Shown here piece by piece: positions 38,891 to 50,735 of a stretch of DNA of 64,000 nt. Each line of letters opens with the position of its first letter. The stretch's first letter is position 1. Made by a program: the position numbers and the translations under genes. Below the pieces are notes generated by a model. It worked only from the letters and a program-made list of their open reading frames with translations. It was not told where the DNA came from and made no database searches. Source of the stretch: Trematomus loennbergii. Taxonomy: Eukaryota; Chordata; Actinopteri; Perciformes; Nototheniidae. The stretch is from the NCBI GenBank assembly GCA_012861695.1, contig JAAOOA010000027.1, forward strand, positions 15,090,643-15,154,642, given 5' to 3'.

Positions 38891-39429
38891 CAGTGGTGAT
38901 GACCCAACCTTTTCACTGGTGATGGCCACATACAGAAAAACATACGAAGGGCTGGGCCACTCACTAGAGTTATTTCCTCATAATAAGTTAAGGTATAAGT
39001 TAGCAAAATCAATAAAATGTTGGTATAAGCTTGAAACTTGAATATGCTCTAAGAAACAGCCTTCATCACAGTGTTCCATAGAGTTTTATTTATTTTGTTA
39101 CAAAAAGTGTTGGCAGCTCATTCCTAAGGGGAAATATGAGGGGTATATTTCAAGTTTGTTATACAAATACGTTTTTTGGGCCTTTTTTTTAATCAACTAA
39201 GATTTGTTGCAACATTTTTTCAATCTTAATTGACTGAATTTATTTGAAAAGTCGGCTTATTATGACTTGAATACTACTGTGTTATGTTTTCATATATATA
39301 TTTAAGAAGTACAATATAAGAAAAGCACAAGTTTCATGTGTGGGCCATATTCCATTATGCTTTTAGAATTTAGCTGAGGGCCATTTCAAATGTCGCAGTT
39401 GGCCCCCAGGCCGTAGTTTGGACACCCTC
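38891..39429. mobile_element. Degenerate hAT-like MITE
   Basis: It begins CAGTGGTGATGACCCAACC and ends with CAGGCCGTAGTTTGGACACCC (read here as GGCCGTAGTTTGGACACCC), the usual right end of a widespread fish hAT family. Internal GGGCCA motifs near both ends fit. The target duplication is no longer clear. Confidence 0.5.
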
Positions 39430-39509
39430 CTATAAACCATAACCTCAGCCTTAACCTTGAGTTTTACTCAAATCTAAACCTAAAATCCCTTTAAGAATAA
39501 CAATAATTA

Positions 39510-39888
39510 AACCATGGCAACCATGCGCGGGAAGTCTTCTTCACTGCTTTTGTGGCAGACTACAGCGCCACTTACAGGCCTGGCATATGTACTACAGCGT
39601 CTCCAGCGCTTTCGAGCGGCAATGGCCGGCCGTGGCCCAACCCACATTCCCCTGATAGGTGGAGAGTTGGCCCAATAGCCGTAGCGCCACCGTCCTGACG
39701 TCAGTAACGTGTTCAAATCTGGATCAGTTTTTATCAGATCCGTTGCAGCCCCGTTTTTAGAGATTTGGGTATGGAGGAAAATAGAGAGGGTTGTGTTTTC
39801 TGACACTTGGTGAGTTCCCTGGAACACCGGGGACACATATTCATGTATAAAAGACGTACAAAAGTGCATTTTGCATGATAGGTCCCCT
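39510..39888. mobile_element. TTAA MITE (AGGGGACCTATCATGC family), left end lost
   Basis: The right end reads TTTTGCATGATAGGTCCCCT with TTAA at 39889-39892. It matches the reverse of the complete element at 63201-63673 and the right part of 50051-50731 (shared CACCGGGGACACATAT and ATGTATAAAAGAC). The left terminus is not found, so the start is approximate. Confidence 0.7.
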
Positions 39889-40140
39889 TTAAATATAATG
39901 TGAAAATAACTTGTAATATATAAACCTAACCAGCTTTAAAGAAGACATGACCTAACGGCTTGGAAAACTAGAGTCATTATGGCTGGTGTTTCCCTATCTT
40001 AGGTTATTATCTTGGTGAGCAAAAAAAGTCAGCAGACAACTATGTTGGGCTTTTGCCAACCCAAAAATGGAAGGGAAAGTTATATCTCCAGTCCTGTATC
40101 ATATATATTTAGACCATGAGTGTACTGTATATGTTGATTG

Positions 40141-40151
40141 TGCGTGCGTGC

Positions 40152-40218
<67 letters not shown>

Positions 40219-40280
40219 TGTGTGTGGTGTGTGTGTGTGTGTGTGTGTTGTGTGTGTGTGTGTGTGTGTGTGTGTGGTGT
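40141..40280. repeat. GT microsatellite, interrupted
   Basis: (GT)n with single-base slips such as TGTTGTG and GTGGTG that divide it into several runs, the sign of an older, decaying tract. Confidence 0.95.
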
Positions 40281-43200
40281 GTCAGAGTGGTCACCAGGAT
40301 TCCTTTTCTTGAAGCCATGAACATAGACACAACATCTAAAGTAATGCTTAGACATTTTAGCTAAATATAATTAGTTGTATTATGGCCAAGAGTACAAAAC
40401 AAATGATTATCTCCTATTTTTGTAATGGAAATGTAAGATTGAAACATAGCCTGTCAAAAAGTAACAACATGTCTACCAGCACCTCCAAAGCACACTAGTA
40501 AACACATCTTGAAAACTATCTTGTTTGTTTAAAACATACATTTTAAACTATTAGACTATTTAGACTATTTTTAGAAACAGTTTGATAAATTGTGTTACAA
40601 GTGTTAACATTCCTGTATTCCTCTAATGTAAATAAGATAGTAGCTGTGAGGCTGAACTGCTTTGGACTGACCTCTATCTGACCCTCAACCTAAGGCCACA
40701 CTGTAGTAGTAACTGTGACCTTACGATACGATACTTTTTACAACATCGGTTCAGCTGTGATTCATCTTCTTCCCTTTCTTCAACTTTACTCAATGGTTTT
40801 GCAATGTCCTATGTACCTCAAACCCTGCAATAAACTGATTGTTTTGGCATCTTAGCAACAGCAAAAGCACAAAACACAGCAATTACATAAGGTCAGACTT
40901 TAAGAGGATGTGGTGAACTTTCTAACCCTTTAATTTTTACAAATCCAGCAGGTATGAAGCAACATTATAATTCATGTGTAGCGGCACATTTACAATCTAC
41001 AGTCTGTTTAGGGTCTCTACCAACTTCAGAGGGAAACATTTATCTCTTTAGCGGCTAAGTGTTTACTTTAGCTTGTTGCTAAATCTGTCTGTGTGCTGAT
41101 TGTTGCTGAGCAGGTAGCATACTGTGGGTTTTAGAGTTTATTTATAGAGAACTTGGGCTGAAAATGGCGCTATGAGAGATTGAAACACAACAGTAAAATG
41201 TGGGCTGGAAAGCTAAACAATGAGTTGAAATGGTTTAAAGCTAATGTTAAGCCAATGGGAGCTGCACATTCAGTTGATATGTTATTTGATAAATTGTCAC
41301 TTTAAAGATGATTACAGGCATTGAAACCTTTCAAGCTAATTCAAATTAACTTCTTAAATAATACTGATGTGGATCCAGGGTCATCATCAGCCCATGCCTG
41401 TAACCAGTTATATGTGTTTTTTTCATTCAGTGAGAATGAATGCACAGTCAGTTTCAGGAACTACTAAAAGACTGTAACAGATGAAAATACCAAGAGAAAC
41501 AGGAGTGAAGGAGGAGTGGGGAGAAGTGACATCATCCCCTTAAACTTAATAGATTCAATCTGGGGGCGATTCCCCTAAACGTAGGCTACTTAAATCCCTC
41601 CACTCTTCTGTGAAAGAAACATTATTCAAGAGTCAAATTCTTTAGTTGTTTCTCATCCCTTACTCATGAGCATAACTTGATGGCTCCTCTGTTGGAAAGT
41701 TAGGAAAAAGATCTGGGTTTTGGGTCCTCCCGTGTTGATTCTGGCTAGAAATAAGACATCAAAGTGAGGGCATTGTGTGTGTGATGATTAGAGCTGATGA
41801 TAATTAATGGAGAGTGATAAAGAGAGAAAGAGAGAGGAAGAGAGAGTGTGTGTATCTGCTGTGGCTGCTTCACTGCCTTACATCATATTTGGCCACAAAC
41901 TGTCTTCTGGCCACTCTGGCAAATATTTCCACTCTTTCCATAGTTGAGCATTTTTGCTTGGTTGCTTTTCCACAGTTCTGTTACTTCATGTTTGTGTAAA
42001 CCAGGCATGGAGACAGTCGGAGCACCGAAGAAAATGGTAAAACCAACTTGTAATGACTCATGTACTCGGCGTGTTTAAGGAAAATTCAGACTTTTATTTT
42101 CCCTATTTTTGGGAAAAATTCCCAATTTCATTAGAAGCATGACTCTTAAGCACAGGGGAAGTTACTGAACACATGGACGACAACACAACTGCAGGGTGTG
42201 GATCGGAGACCAAGACACATTACAGGAAGTGACACATCTATTACCAAATGAGTAGAAATAAGCTTCCATTTATTTTCAGTTTACCAAAGGCACCAGAGGA
42301 ATCGCAGACGCCTGTGTCTGGGCGAAGCCTGCCGCCCCCTGTCCAAAACACTCAGCTTCCTTTGCACTAAATTGCCGACTGCTGTGGCGGGCTCTGATCA
42401 AATCCCGGCCGTGTCCCCGGCTCCTGGGCATATTTCAAATGACCTCACAGCATGACTATTCTTTGCTATTTCCCACACTGCAAACTCTCCCTTTAGAACA
42501 GGGTTTTACTTATTATTGTATCAACATGTGGTTTTGATATGTTGAAAAGAGGGTGGATTTATCAAAGAAGTGCAATGTAAGCATCCCCTGTGTACTTTAC
42601 CCACTACAAACTCCAAAAGGGGCTCAGGAATGGCCTGAACCTCCATGCTTTAAATTACAGACTTGCAAGGCCAGAAATACCCTTAAAAGGAAGTGCCCGG
42701 CAAGACGGAAAAATAGGGTCTCATTGCGGGAACTGGTGGGTGCTGTGGCAGTGACCCACATCCTTTGACTCCCACCTCCCCAGCCCTGTTGCCTACACAC
42801 ATCCCACATTATCTGACCAAAATGTAACTTCTCCACTATCTGAATGTACGCCTTCTCCCGTAACCGTTTTGTTTGATGTGACCCAGCCTCGACCCAGGGG
42901 TAATTCCCATCATTTTCCATGCATCAGTACAGTTATTCACATTTTATTGGTGGCAATGTGAGAGAACAAATCAACGTTGACACATTCACCTCAGAGTTAG
43001 GAGAAAAACATCTGCTTAAAAACAAAAGAAACATAATTGACTGTGGGGTCAAATGCCCTGCACTGTCTACAGTTTGGCGTCACAATGAGTTAGTCACCAT
43101 GAGTTGGCTGGTCGCATCCACAAAGCATCATTACAATGTCTTCAGTGGGTTTCGCTGGAAATGTCTCAGTGCTTCATGAAATCACAGAAACTTTCACTTA

Positions 43201-43484
43201 CTTAATTAACTCACTTAATTATCGTAGTCATTTCCTCGAAGTGAATGACTAGAATGTCTGGGGCATCGCGACGACTGATGAGCAAGCTGGTGTTGTGCAA
43301 GTGTTTAAACCTCCATCCATTTCCTCATATCTGCCTTAGGTTCAAAAAATTGTAGTGAAACTGACCCAGTTAGAATAACTTTGTTGTTGATTGTAGTTAA
43401 ATCAGCATACGTTTATTTCTTTGACAGATTCACCTCATCCCATCTCAAAATGTTTTTGCAGGAAATGTGCATGTTCCCCTCCGC
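40281..43484. other. Intergenic, no supported gene
   Basis: A long stretch without recognisable exons or repeat ends. A GA-rich tract occurs near 41815-41850. Confidence 0.45.
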
Positions 43485-43805
43485 TACCGGCCTCATTAAC
43501 AAGGCCCGGGACCCCCACTGACACTTTACCTCAGCCACATCATAGACTATATTACATTAATGCACACAATGTACACAATATCTGTTTTATTCTGCACATA
43601 TTTTATTCCATTCTATTTCAATGTAAATACTGCTATATTTACTATATCTTTTATTATTTTTTTATGTTACTATAGTTTTCTTAAAATAGTTCTATCTGTG
43701 TTTTGAATTTTTGTTTTACTTTTATGTATACACCACGACTCCAACTCAAATTCCTCGTACGTGTCAACCTACCTGGTAAAAAACCTGTTTCTGTTTCTGA
43801 TTCTA
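43485..43805 (+). mobile_element. LINE 3' tail
   Basis: It ends AATTCCTCGTACGTGTCAAC, CTACCTGGTAAAAAACC and TTCTGTTTCTGATTCT, the characteristic end of a common fish LINE with a CTGATT repeat tail. The copy is strongly 5'-truncated. Confidence 0.55.
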
Positions 43806-44099
43806 TTCACACATCCTGTGGACTTGTGAAGCAATTTACCACTCCCCAGACAAATCTTAGTCTAATAATTACCCTCCATTAAGCTCTATTCACAATCTCC
43901 CGAGTGAAATATCCGGCTTTAGCTTCACCATGGCCATGGTTTAACAGCAACTTGCTTAATTTGTGTGTCTGTCATTTAGGCAACGTATTGTTGGTTTATC
44001 AGAGCTTTTTTGCAGTTTTCTGCTGCCGTGAAAAGGCTGGTGGATTTAATAAAAACAGTAAAGTTGCAGGCCTTAAAAGAAAAATAAATGAGTGATAAT

Positions 44100-44323
44100 A
44101 AACCGATTTGTACATTTGTTTTCGTCAAAACGTTCAACTTTTTTATTTTCACTTTTTAGTTATGTTTTATCTTCTATTTAGAAATTATTATATTGTATAA
44201 TTATTTATTTTCTACTCTTTTTATTCCTAATTTATGTGCAATACTTTGTTTTACATGCTGCTGCAACGGAAACGTTTCCAAATTTGGGATCAAAAAGTAT
44301 ACCTTATCTTATTTTATATGAAA
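44100..44323 (+). mobile_element. LINE 3' tail, second family
   Basis: It ends TGCTGCAACGGAAACGTTTC, TTTGGGATCAAAAAGTAT and ACCTTATCTTATTTTAT, a degraded copy of a frequent fish LINE terminus (normally ...GGGATCAATAAAGTATATCTTATC). Confidence 0.5.
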
Positions 44324-45004
44324 ATAAATATCAGTGCAACTTTAGGATCAGAAAATATAATGCTAAAATGACACAATATTAAGAGTTTTCCGTTTAATTG
44401 CGTGTCATCACATGAATCACGGTTTCTATAACAAAAGGTGAAATTGGAAAATGTTGGGAGGGCATTGGGGTTTGAGCTGTTCAATAAGAATACATGAATC
44501 ATTGTTCATAAAACAAAAATGTCAAATGCCTGGGGCAGACCTAAAAAAACAAAGTAGGTCATAAGCAATTATTTGTTGGTTTGAATGACACAATAATCAA
44601 AATGCATCCAGATGTTACAACCATAGGTTGTATATATAAGGTTACAACAAGCAAAATTATGAAATATCAAACTTTCCCTGGTGAATACATTACATTGTTT
44701 ACTTAATCTGGAATGACATTGTGAATGAATCATATATGCAGCACCCTCTCCTCCATCCAGCTGAACCGTTACTATGATTGTACAACCCTTTACCAGGAGC
44801 GCACGTAAAGTAGTCACCTTTAAATATACATATTGATCATATAATGATCAAATGATCAATCTTCTTTGGTCATGTCATGCGTTAGTGCGGCAACAGTCAG
44901 TTACACTTCTCAGAAACCCATGATCACTGTGTATTATTAATTGTGGCTGTCTAACACACCTGTCCTGGCATGTTGGCCTGCATGTTGTCAAAGTGTGACT
45001 GTCA

Positions 45005-45160
45005 GTGGCCCTTTCTCATTCTCTAATTCCCTTCCTCGACTCCTATCCTCGTGTCTTAGTCCCGCCCACAGGAGATGCGAGCGGGGTCGAGGAGGGGAAC
45101 CGAGGAGAGAGGAGGGGAAGCAGCAGGCGGTTAGAGAAATGAGAAATCCTCTCCTCTGAG
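45005..45160. repeat. Imperfect inverted repeat, GC-rich
   Basis: CTCATTCTCTAATTCCC and TTCCTCGACTCC on the left are mirrored by GGGGTCGAGGAGGGGAA and TTAGAGAAATGAG on the right. This may be a small fold-back element; no target duplication was found. Confidence 0.4.
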
Positions 45161-45906
45161 CAGTCATTTTAAAGAGACGTCTGTTAATGATGACAGGAGG
45201 CACAGCAGCCCTCTGTCTGACGGACAGAACTGTGTTCATGATGACTTATATATTTACTTTTAATTAATTCACAGTGCGGTATAATGAGACAATAACAGGC
45301 TACAGATGCGGACATATATACACACACCACACACACACATATATATATATTTATATATATATTTATATAAATATACAATTTCAGATTCAAACAAGTAGAG
45401 CACTCTCATAATAACGTAACACTATCAGAGACTGGATATACACCTGCAGCACACAGTATGTGATTTACAGTCCTTCTTTGGCGGGCAGAACTGACAATCT
45501 AGGAAAAGTCATCAAATTTAAAGTTCACATTTTCAAGAAAAATATAATTTAAGGGATTTTTTCTCTGCTGTTAAACACAGTGGCGGGTTAATTGACCCGA
45601 GGACAACGGGAGGGTTAAGAAAATACCCTATATGTAATGTGGTATGGTACTAATATTGTGTTATTTGTGTTTCCGAATCCTCTCTCCTGCAGTGGTGATT
45701 TTGTCGTAACCATATCGAAGCGTCACATCCTGATAGACCCGACCCAGCCCTCTACATCCAAGCAATCCAAGCCACCCCCCAGCACTAACTGAACATTTGT
45801 GTCCTCTGTCAAGTAGTTACAGATTTATCTTTACAGTGTCCATTCAGATCAACGAAACGCCCATTGATAGTGGCTATGCATCCCTGGCAGAAGACATTTT
45901 CTGATG

Positions 45907-45955
45907 AATGCTGATATTTGGCAAAAAGACACACTTTTTGCCAAATATCAGCATT
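45907..45955. repeat. Perfect 22-bp hairpin with 5-nt loop
   Basis: Arms 45907-45928 and 45934-45955 are exact reverse complements around the loop ACACA. The left arm contains GCTGATATTTGGCAAAAAG. Nothing around it identifies a known RNA gene. Confidence 0.85.
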
Positions 45956-46149
45956 TTCTTTCTTTTCATTTTTTGCACAGATTGCAAAGTGGCAAAGTAT
46001 TATAACTTATTGTTCTAGCAAAGGGATTGCACAATTGTATTATGTATTTTTTTTTTTTGACCACACAGACTTATGGAGCATTGTTTTATTATCACTGTTC
46101 TAGCAAAGGAATGCCCACGTTCATATGTATTTTAATAAATGTTAACTTG

Positions 46150-46238
46150 GCCCATTACGTGACTATTTGTGTTGGGGGGCCCGACTTTGTTTTTTCTCCA
46201 AAGGGGGGGACCTGACAGAAAAAGTTTGAGAACCACTG
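46150..46238. mobile_element. Right end of a hAT-like MITE
   Basis: It ends ACAGAAAAAGTTTGAGAACCACTG (last part GTTTGAGAACCACTG), a hAT-type terminus common in fish, preceded by GGGGGACCTG. The left terminus was not found. Confidence 0.45.
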
Positions 46239-46311
46239 CTATAGTGTCAAAATTGAAGCATATTTCACTATATTGCATAGGTCCAATCCAAACGTTTTTA
46301 ATGTAATTTGA

Positions 46312-46470
46312 TCTCAAAAGTATCATCAAATGAATGGGAATTGTTTGGTTCCAAAATTTTAAAAAACGTGGACATTAAACACAGCGGACTGGCGGCCATC
46401 TTGGATTTCACTGTTACTTTGATGTCATTTATCTAGCCGATGATAAGTTGATATCATTGGTAAGGCGGGA
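46312..46470. repeat. Diverged direct repeat, copy 1
   Basis: It shares CTCAAAAGTATCA(T/C)CAAATG, TTTGGTTCCAAAAT and GGCCATCTTGGATTT in the same order with the block at 46799-46940, about 490 bp downstream. The family was not identified. Confidence 0.6.
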
Positions 46471-46596
46471 ACAAAGCTACATGTCAATATCCAGGATTTA
46501 TTTACCTGTTTGGCTCAAGAAAACATAGAACTCTACAGAATGCATCTATACCCAGTTAGTTGAAGCATGGATATACACAATACATAACTGCGCACA

Positions 46597-46612
46597 GCAC
46601 ACACACACACAC

Positions 46613-46684
<72 letters not shown>
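46597..46684. repeat. CA microsatellite
   Basis: (CA)n of about 85 bp with one slip (ACAACAC) near its start, lying between the two copies of the direct repeat. Confidence 0.95.
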
Positions 46685-46685
<1 letters not shown>

Positions 46686-46798
46686 GATAAATAACTAAAT
46701 TGTTGGTGTTCATTTGCAAATTTCAACTGATTGACAGCTTATTTGTCATCAATTTCTACCTTGATCTTCACCTAAATGCATTTTCTTGAATTCTGGCG

Positions 46799-46940
46799 AT
46801 CTCAAAAGTATCACCAAATGATTGGGCATCCCCAATTTAGTTGGATATGACACCTTAAATGTTTTTCTACAATGTTTGGTTCCAAAATTAAGCGTGTTTG
46901 AACATTTGACCCGACTGGTGGCCATCTTGGATTTGACCTC
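46799..46940. repeat. Diverged direct repeat, copy 2
   Basis: The second copy of the block described at 46312-46470, with the same order of shared motifs and several small indels. Confidence 0.6.
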
Positions 46941-47327
46941 TCACAGTCCTCACAGGTCAAATCTGACTTCCCTCCACATCTGAAAATAAACCTTATGGTA
47001 TGCACTAACTACATTAGAAATATCATGCTTTTCTCATAAAATGCACACTTGTTGTGCTTATCCCCTGGACTATATGATTCTATGTTTAATTATTGGTCAT
47101 TTCTAACTGCCTGCTTTATCGTCTTCTGCCTTTTTACTTTAGAGTAGCAGCAGCAAATTAGCCAGCAAGCTAACTAACGTAGCGAGAGCCTCCCTCAATG
47201 TGGGTTAGCATCTCAGCGTCCAGGTGGCTAACAATACCCAACAACCAGACAGTGTGTTAATCTTAATCATAACGGAAATATATGATAACCCTTATTACGG
47301 TTTTCTAAAGGGCGATGGTTTACTTAC

Positions 47328-47450
47328 CTTTCAGTTCAATCTTCCAAAATCGTTAACAGTAGAGCGGTCTGCTTCCTCGGCTGTAGCTTTTGGGTCTGGT
47401 ATTTTCGCCCATGCTGCATTATCAGAGAGCGGCGACAACAATGATTGACA
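47328..47450 (-). pseudogene. Orphan copy of usp36 non-coding exon 1 and promoter
   Basis: Matches 30778-30900, with the donor GTAAGTAAACC kept at 47321-47327. The proximal CCAAT box is kept (GGCCAATCGG near 47460). The second CCAAT and the CACGTG E-box fall in the region deleted from this copy. No usp36 coding exon follows on the minus strand down to timp2, so it has lost its gene. It could still drive a non-coding transcript. Confidence 0.8.
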
Positions 47451-48830
47451 GGGATGAAAGGCCAATCGGAGAATAGTTCACACCGTAGCTGAAAGGCTCA
47501 TCAGCGCTAAAAACATCCCTCGATTGTATGCTGCAGTGACGTTGGTCTCGGATCACTGAAGCTGCCTCTCGAATACATTAAAATCCCTCCAGGAAAGAAA
47601 TAGTTTCCCTTGTGTACATTTCCCTATTGCTACATGGTTTGACCACATATTTAATTGTCGTAAAATACCATCATATTTCATCACGGTACACAGATTTGTA
47701 ATGTAACGAATATATCCAACCCTAACCGTGTTATATTAATGTCTTATACATACAAGGGTATTATATCATCCAGATAAATAGCTTCTCATTGTGCACAGGC
47801 TCGTGAAGGAATGTCTGTGAATGTCACATTTGGTCTTCTCCACTAAGCGGCAGCAGATTGCTGTTAAAATGTCGGAAATCAGTTCCTGGTAGCCTACTGT
47901 AACTACTGTCCCTGTCCCGTATGTAGATACTGATTTGGGTAAACGAAATAAATACGAAATGTCACTAAGTTCATTATACCGTTTTTTTCTTTTTCCTGCT
48001 GTAGGACTTGTGCCTGCCTAGAATAAATGTGAATTCCTGTTTTCTCAGCAGTGTGTCCATTCAAACTAAAATTATGAAGTAGCTTTTTTCTGTCATTTGA
48101 AACTAAATATGTGAGTTGTATGTACATGTCCAGAAATAACATAATCTTAATTTGTTTCGATAAATGATGAATGCAGGAGTCATGTGAAAATGGATACATA
48201 ACCCATTGATGTGTAAATAACCAAGACATAGCAGCAAAACAGGGTTTGGCATTTAATATAATAGTCAAATTGTACAGCATTGTTTCAGCTGGACATGCAT
48301 GCAAAAATCATCTCAAACGCCTTATGTGAAACCAGCACAAGACATCATAGTGACTACAGTTACAAATAATCTTTTTACATTCATTTTAACTATGACATTT
48401 GCTCAACACTTTAAAAGTCATAACAAAGGCTCTGAAAGAAATGGATGTTTGGTTACCGTATGTTTTTTAACCCAATGTCCCAAAAGATGAGCCAGTCATA
48501 GTTAACATTGAGGCAAACATTTTTTATTTGAATGCACATTAAAATGTGTTTGATTGCTAAACTGGTCAAATGTTTGTTCCCCTCTTTACACAATACTAAA
48601 AGTCACATCAAAATATCGGGGTCTTTTCAAACATAATATGATAAATCATAAACACTTTTTAAATAAATATGATTGTTCACTAAAGCATTACACAGAGAAA
48701 AGCTGTTAAAAAACACAAAATAAAGGATTCAATCCTCTTCTTGGACATTTTTCATTAGAGACAATATCACTGTTGTTTTTGTTAATCAAATGTGTTTACA
48801 GTGCATTCTTTTTTATTCACGATTAATTAA

Positions 48831-49209
48831 AGGTGGGGTAGGTAATTTTGGAGAAACTAGCTCGAGTGTGCTAGAATTTGAAAATACACAGCCGGAAGAA
48901 ATCTGCTACTTCTTACAGAGCCCCTCCTCCAACACACACGAACGCGCATATGACCAATGAGGGCACGAGATAAGTTTGTGCACAGATGGAAGGCTGACAG
49001 GCAGGTAGGCCATCCAGTTATTTTAGCCGGGCCGGCTAAAATGATTGGTCGTACTTTTTACAGTACTACTGCTTCCACAGATGACATTTTTATGTATTTT
49101 TTGTCAAAGCACTTAAGATATTCATTGCTATCGGGATGTTAAGAGCATTCCATGGAATATAACAAAAAGTGTATCTCGAGCCGGTTTCTCAAACTGACCT
49201 ACCCCACCT
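48831..49209. mobile_element. TTAA-flanked MITE (AGGTGGGGTAGG family)
   Basis: 379 bp with inverted ends AGGTGGGGTAGGTAATTTTG and AAACTGACCTACCCCACCT, flanked by TTAA at 48827-48830 and 49210-49213. The original copy of the duplicated segment has a single TTAA here (GATTAATTAAAGACAAC, near 32402), so the boundaries and target duplication are exact. A palindrome TTAGCCGG-G-CCGGCTAA sits inside at about 49022. A decayed relative lies at 14650-14815. Confidence 0.92.
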
Positions 49210-50050
49210 TTAAAGACAACATTTAGCTAAATCACTGCTCTATAAAGCTTTGCCACACTGTAAAAAGAAAGAAGAAAAACATGAATTATTTTTTGTTTTT
49301 TGCATACTCTGTATAAGAAATGACCTGAACCAGGACAGGCAAAAGGTGGCTCTCCTTCCTTGATGCCAGCTACCGCTATTTATGAGCACACTAATTCACA
49401 TATTTGTTATAATTTGAATGTATGTATGTACACTGAAAAAAACGGGGAGTAAGATTTACTTCGAGGTAAGAAATTGCACTCAGAAAACCTAACTACATTT
49501 CTCAACGTATTTTTCAAGTAGCATCTACTTATAGTTAAGAAGCGTTTGTTACTAAAGGCACTCAATTAAACTTTACTATCAAATTTCAGTTTTTGTAAGT
49601 ACATTTTACTTACTCTTGCATAGTAGATTTACTTAAGACAACATTTGCATCTTATTACAAATCTCCAGTAAAAACTATTTGGCTTTTCAGGTTGTTTTTA
49701 TTTGCTATTCTTACCTTTTATTTAATAAATATGTAGTTAATATTAAAATGTAATTATTAATTATCATCAAATGCAATTCTTATTCAATAAAACTGTTTTA
49801 CACTAAGGCTACTACAAAACATGAAACAGTAGACACTTTTAAACAACACATTTATTTTTGTTCGGTTGTCTGATACATGCCATGATTCATCTACAGTTTA
49901 CAATGATTTTAACAAATACTGCACATACATCAGTTAAACTAAACAAAGCAGGTCGAAGAAGAATCAGGCCTTTTCTTAAAAAAATATTCATACCACACTG
50001 CAAGAATACTCTATTACAAGTGAAAGTCTGGTAATGAAAATGTTACTTAA

Positions 50051-50731
50051 AGTGCACCTATCATGCTATTTTTAGGCATATAATATGGGTCTCAGATATA
50101 TAAAAACATGTCTCAGATGTGTTTTTCTCAAAATACAAACAGATCATGCATTTTAGACATCCCTCATATCCCTCTATTCCAGCCCTGTTTAGAGAAACGC
50201 GGATCTTGGGTACTTAGCTGAAAAAAAAAAGAGGAGGCGGAGCTAATGCCTGATCAGAATTCTACCGGAAATAAAGTTAAATTCTGCTGTGATAAAACGC
50301 CATCCTGTTCTAAACCACATCAAGGATTATTTCTGAAACAGTATAGAGCTCAAATTATTTTTCTCTTGTGGGTTTATCACAAGGTGAGTTCCTTTTTTTA
50401 TTTCCTGCTTTTTAAACACATGTGCTCTCCAGTACAGGTTAGCTCTGAGTGTTAGCGATGCTTGCTAATGTAAACAAATACCATATTACGTCAAAAACAC
50501 GTCAGGCATTGTTTCTGATAGCAACTCTCTGTGGGTCCACCATCCAAAATTACGTAATATCGGCAGCAAATCTGTATCCGCTCGTTGTACCCCGTTTTTA
50601 AAAGATGTGGGTACGGAGGAAAAGAGAAAGGGTTTTATTTTGTGACGCTGCGCGAGTTCCCCGACACACCGGGGACACATATTTATGTATAAAAGACATA
50701 AAAAAAGTGCATTTTGCATGATAGGTCCCCT
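50051..50731. mobile_element. TTAA MITE (AGGGGACCTATCATGC family), long form
   Basis: Left end AGTGCACCTATCATGC, right end GCATGATAGGTCCCCT, flanked by TTAA at 50047-50050 and 50732-50735. The right third matches 39700-39888 and the start of 63201-63673. The centre is different, so family members share ends and differ inside. Confidence 0.88.
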
Positions 50732-50735
50732 TTAA

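Noticed and set aside
40067..40364. Cys-Val and His-Thr open frames at 40.1-40.3 kb
   Set aside because: Same artefact, from an interrupted GT microsatellite.
47903..48490. Open frames of 133 and 63 codons that are conserved in two copies
   Set aside because: Conservation with 31482-32069 is due to the segmental duplication, and the non-coding flanks are equally similar.
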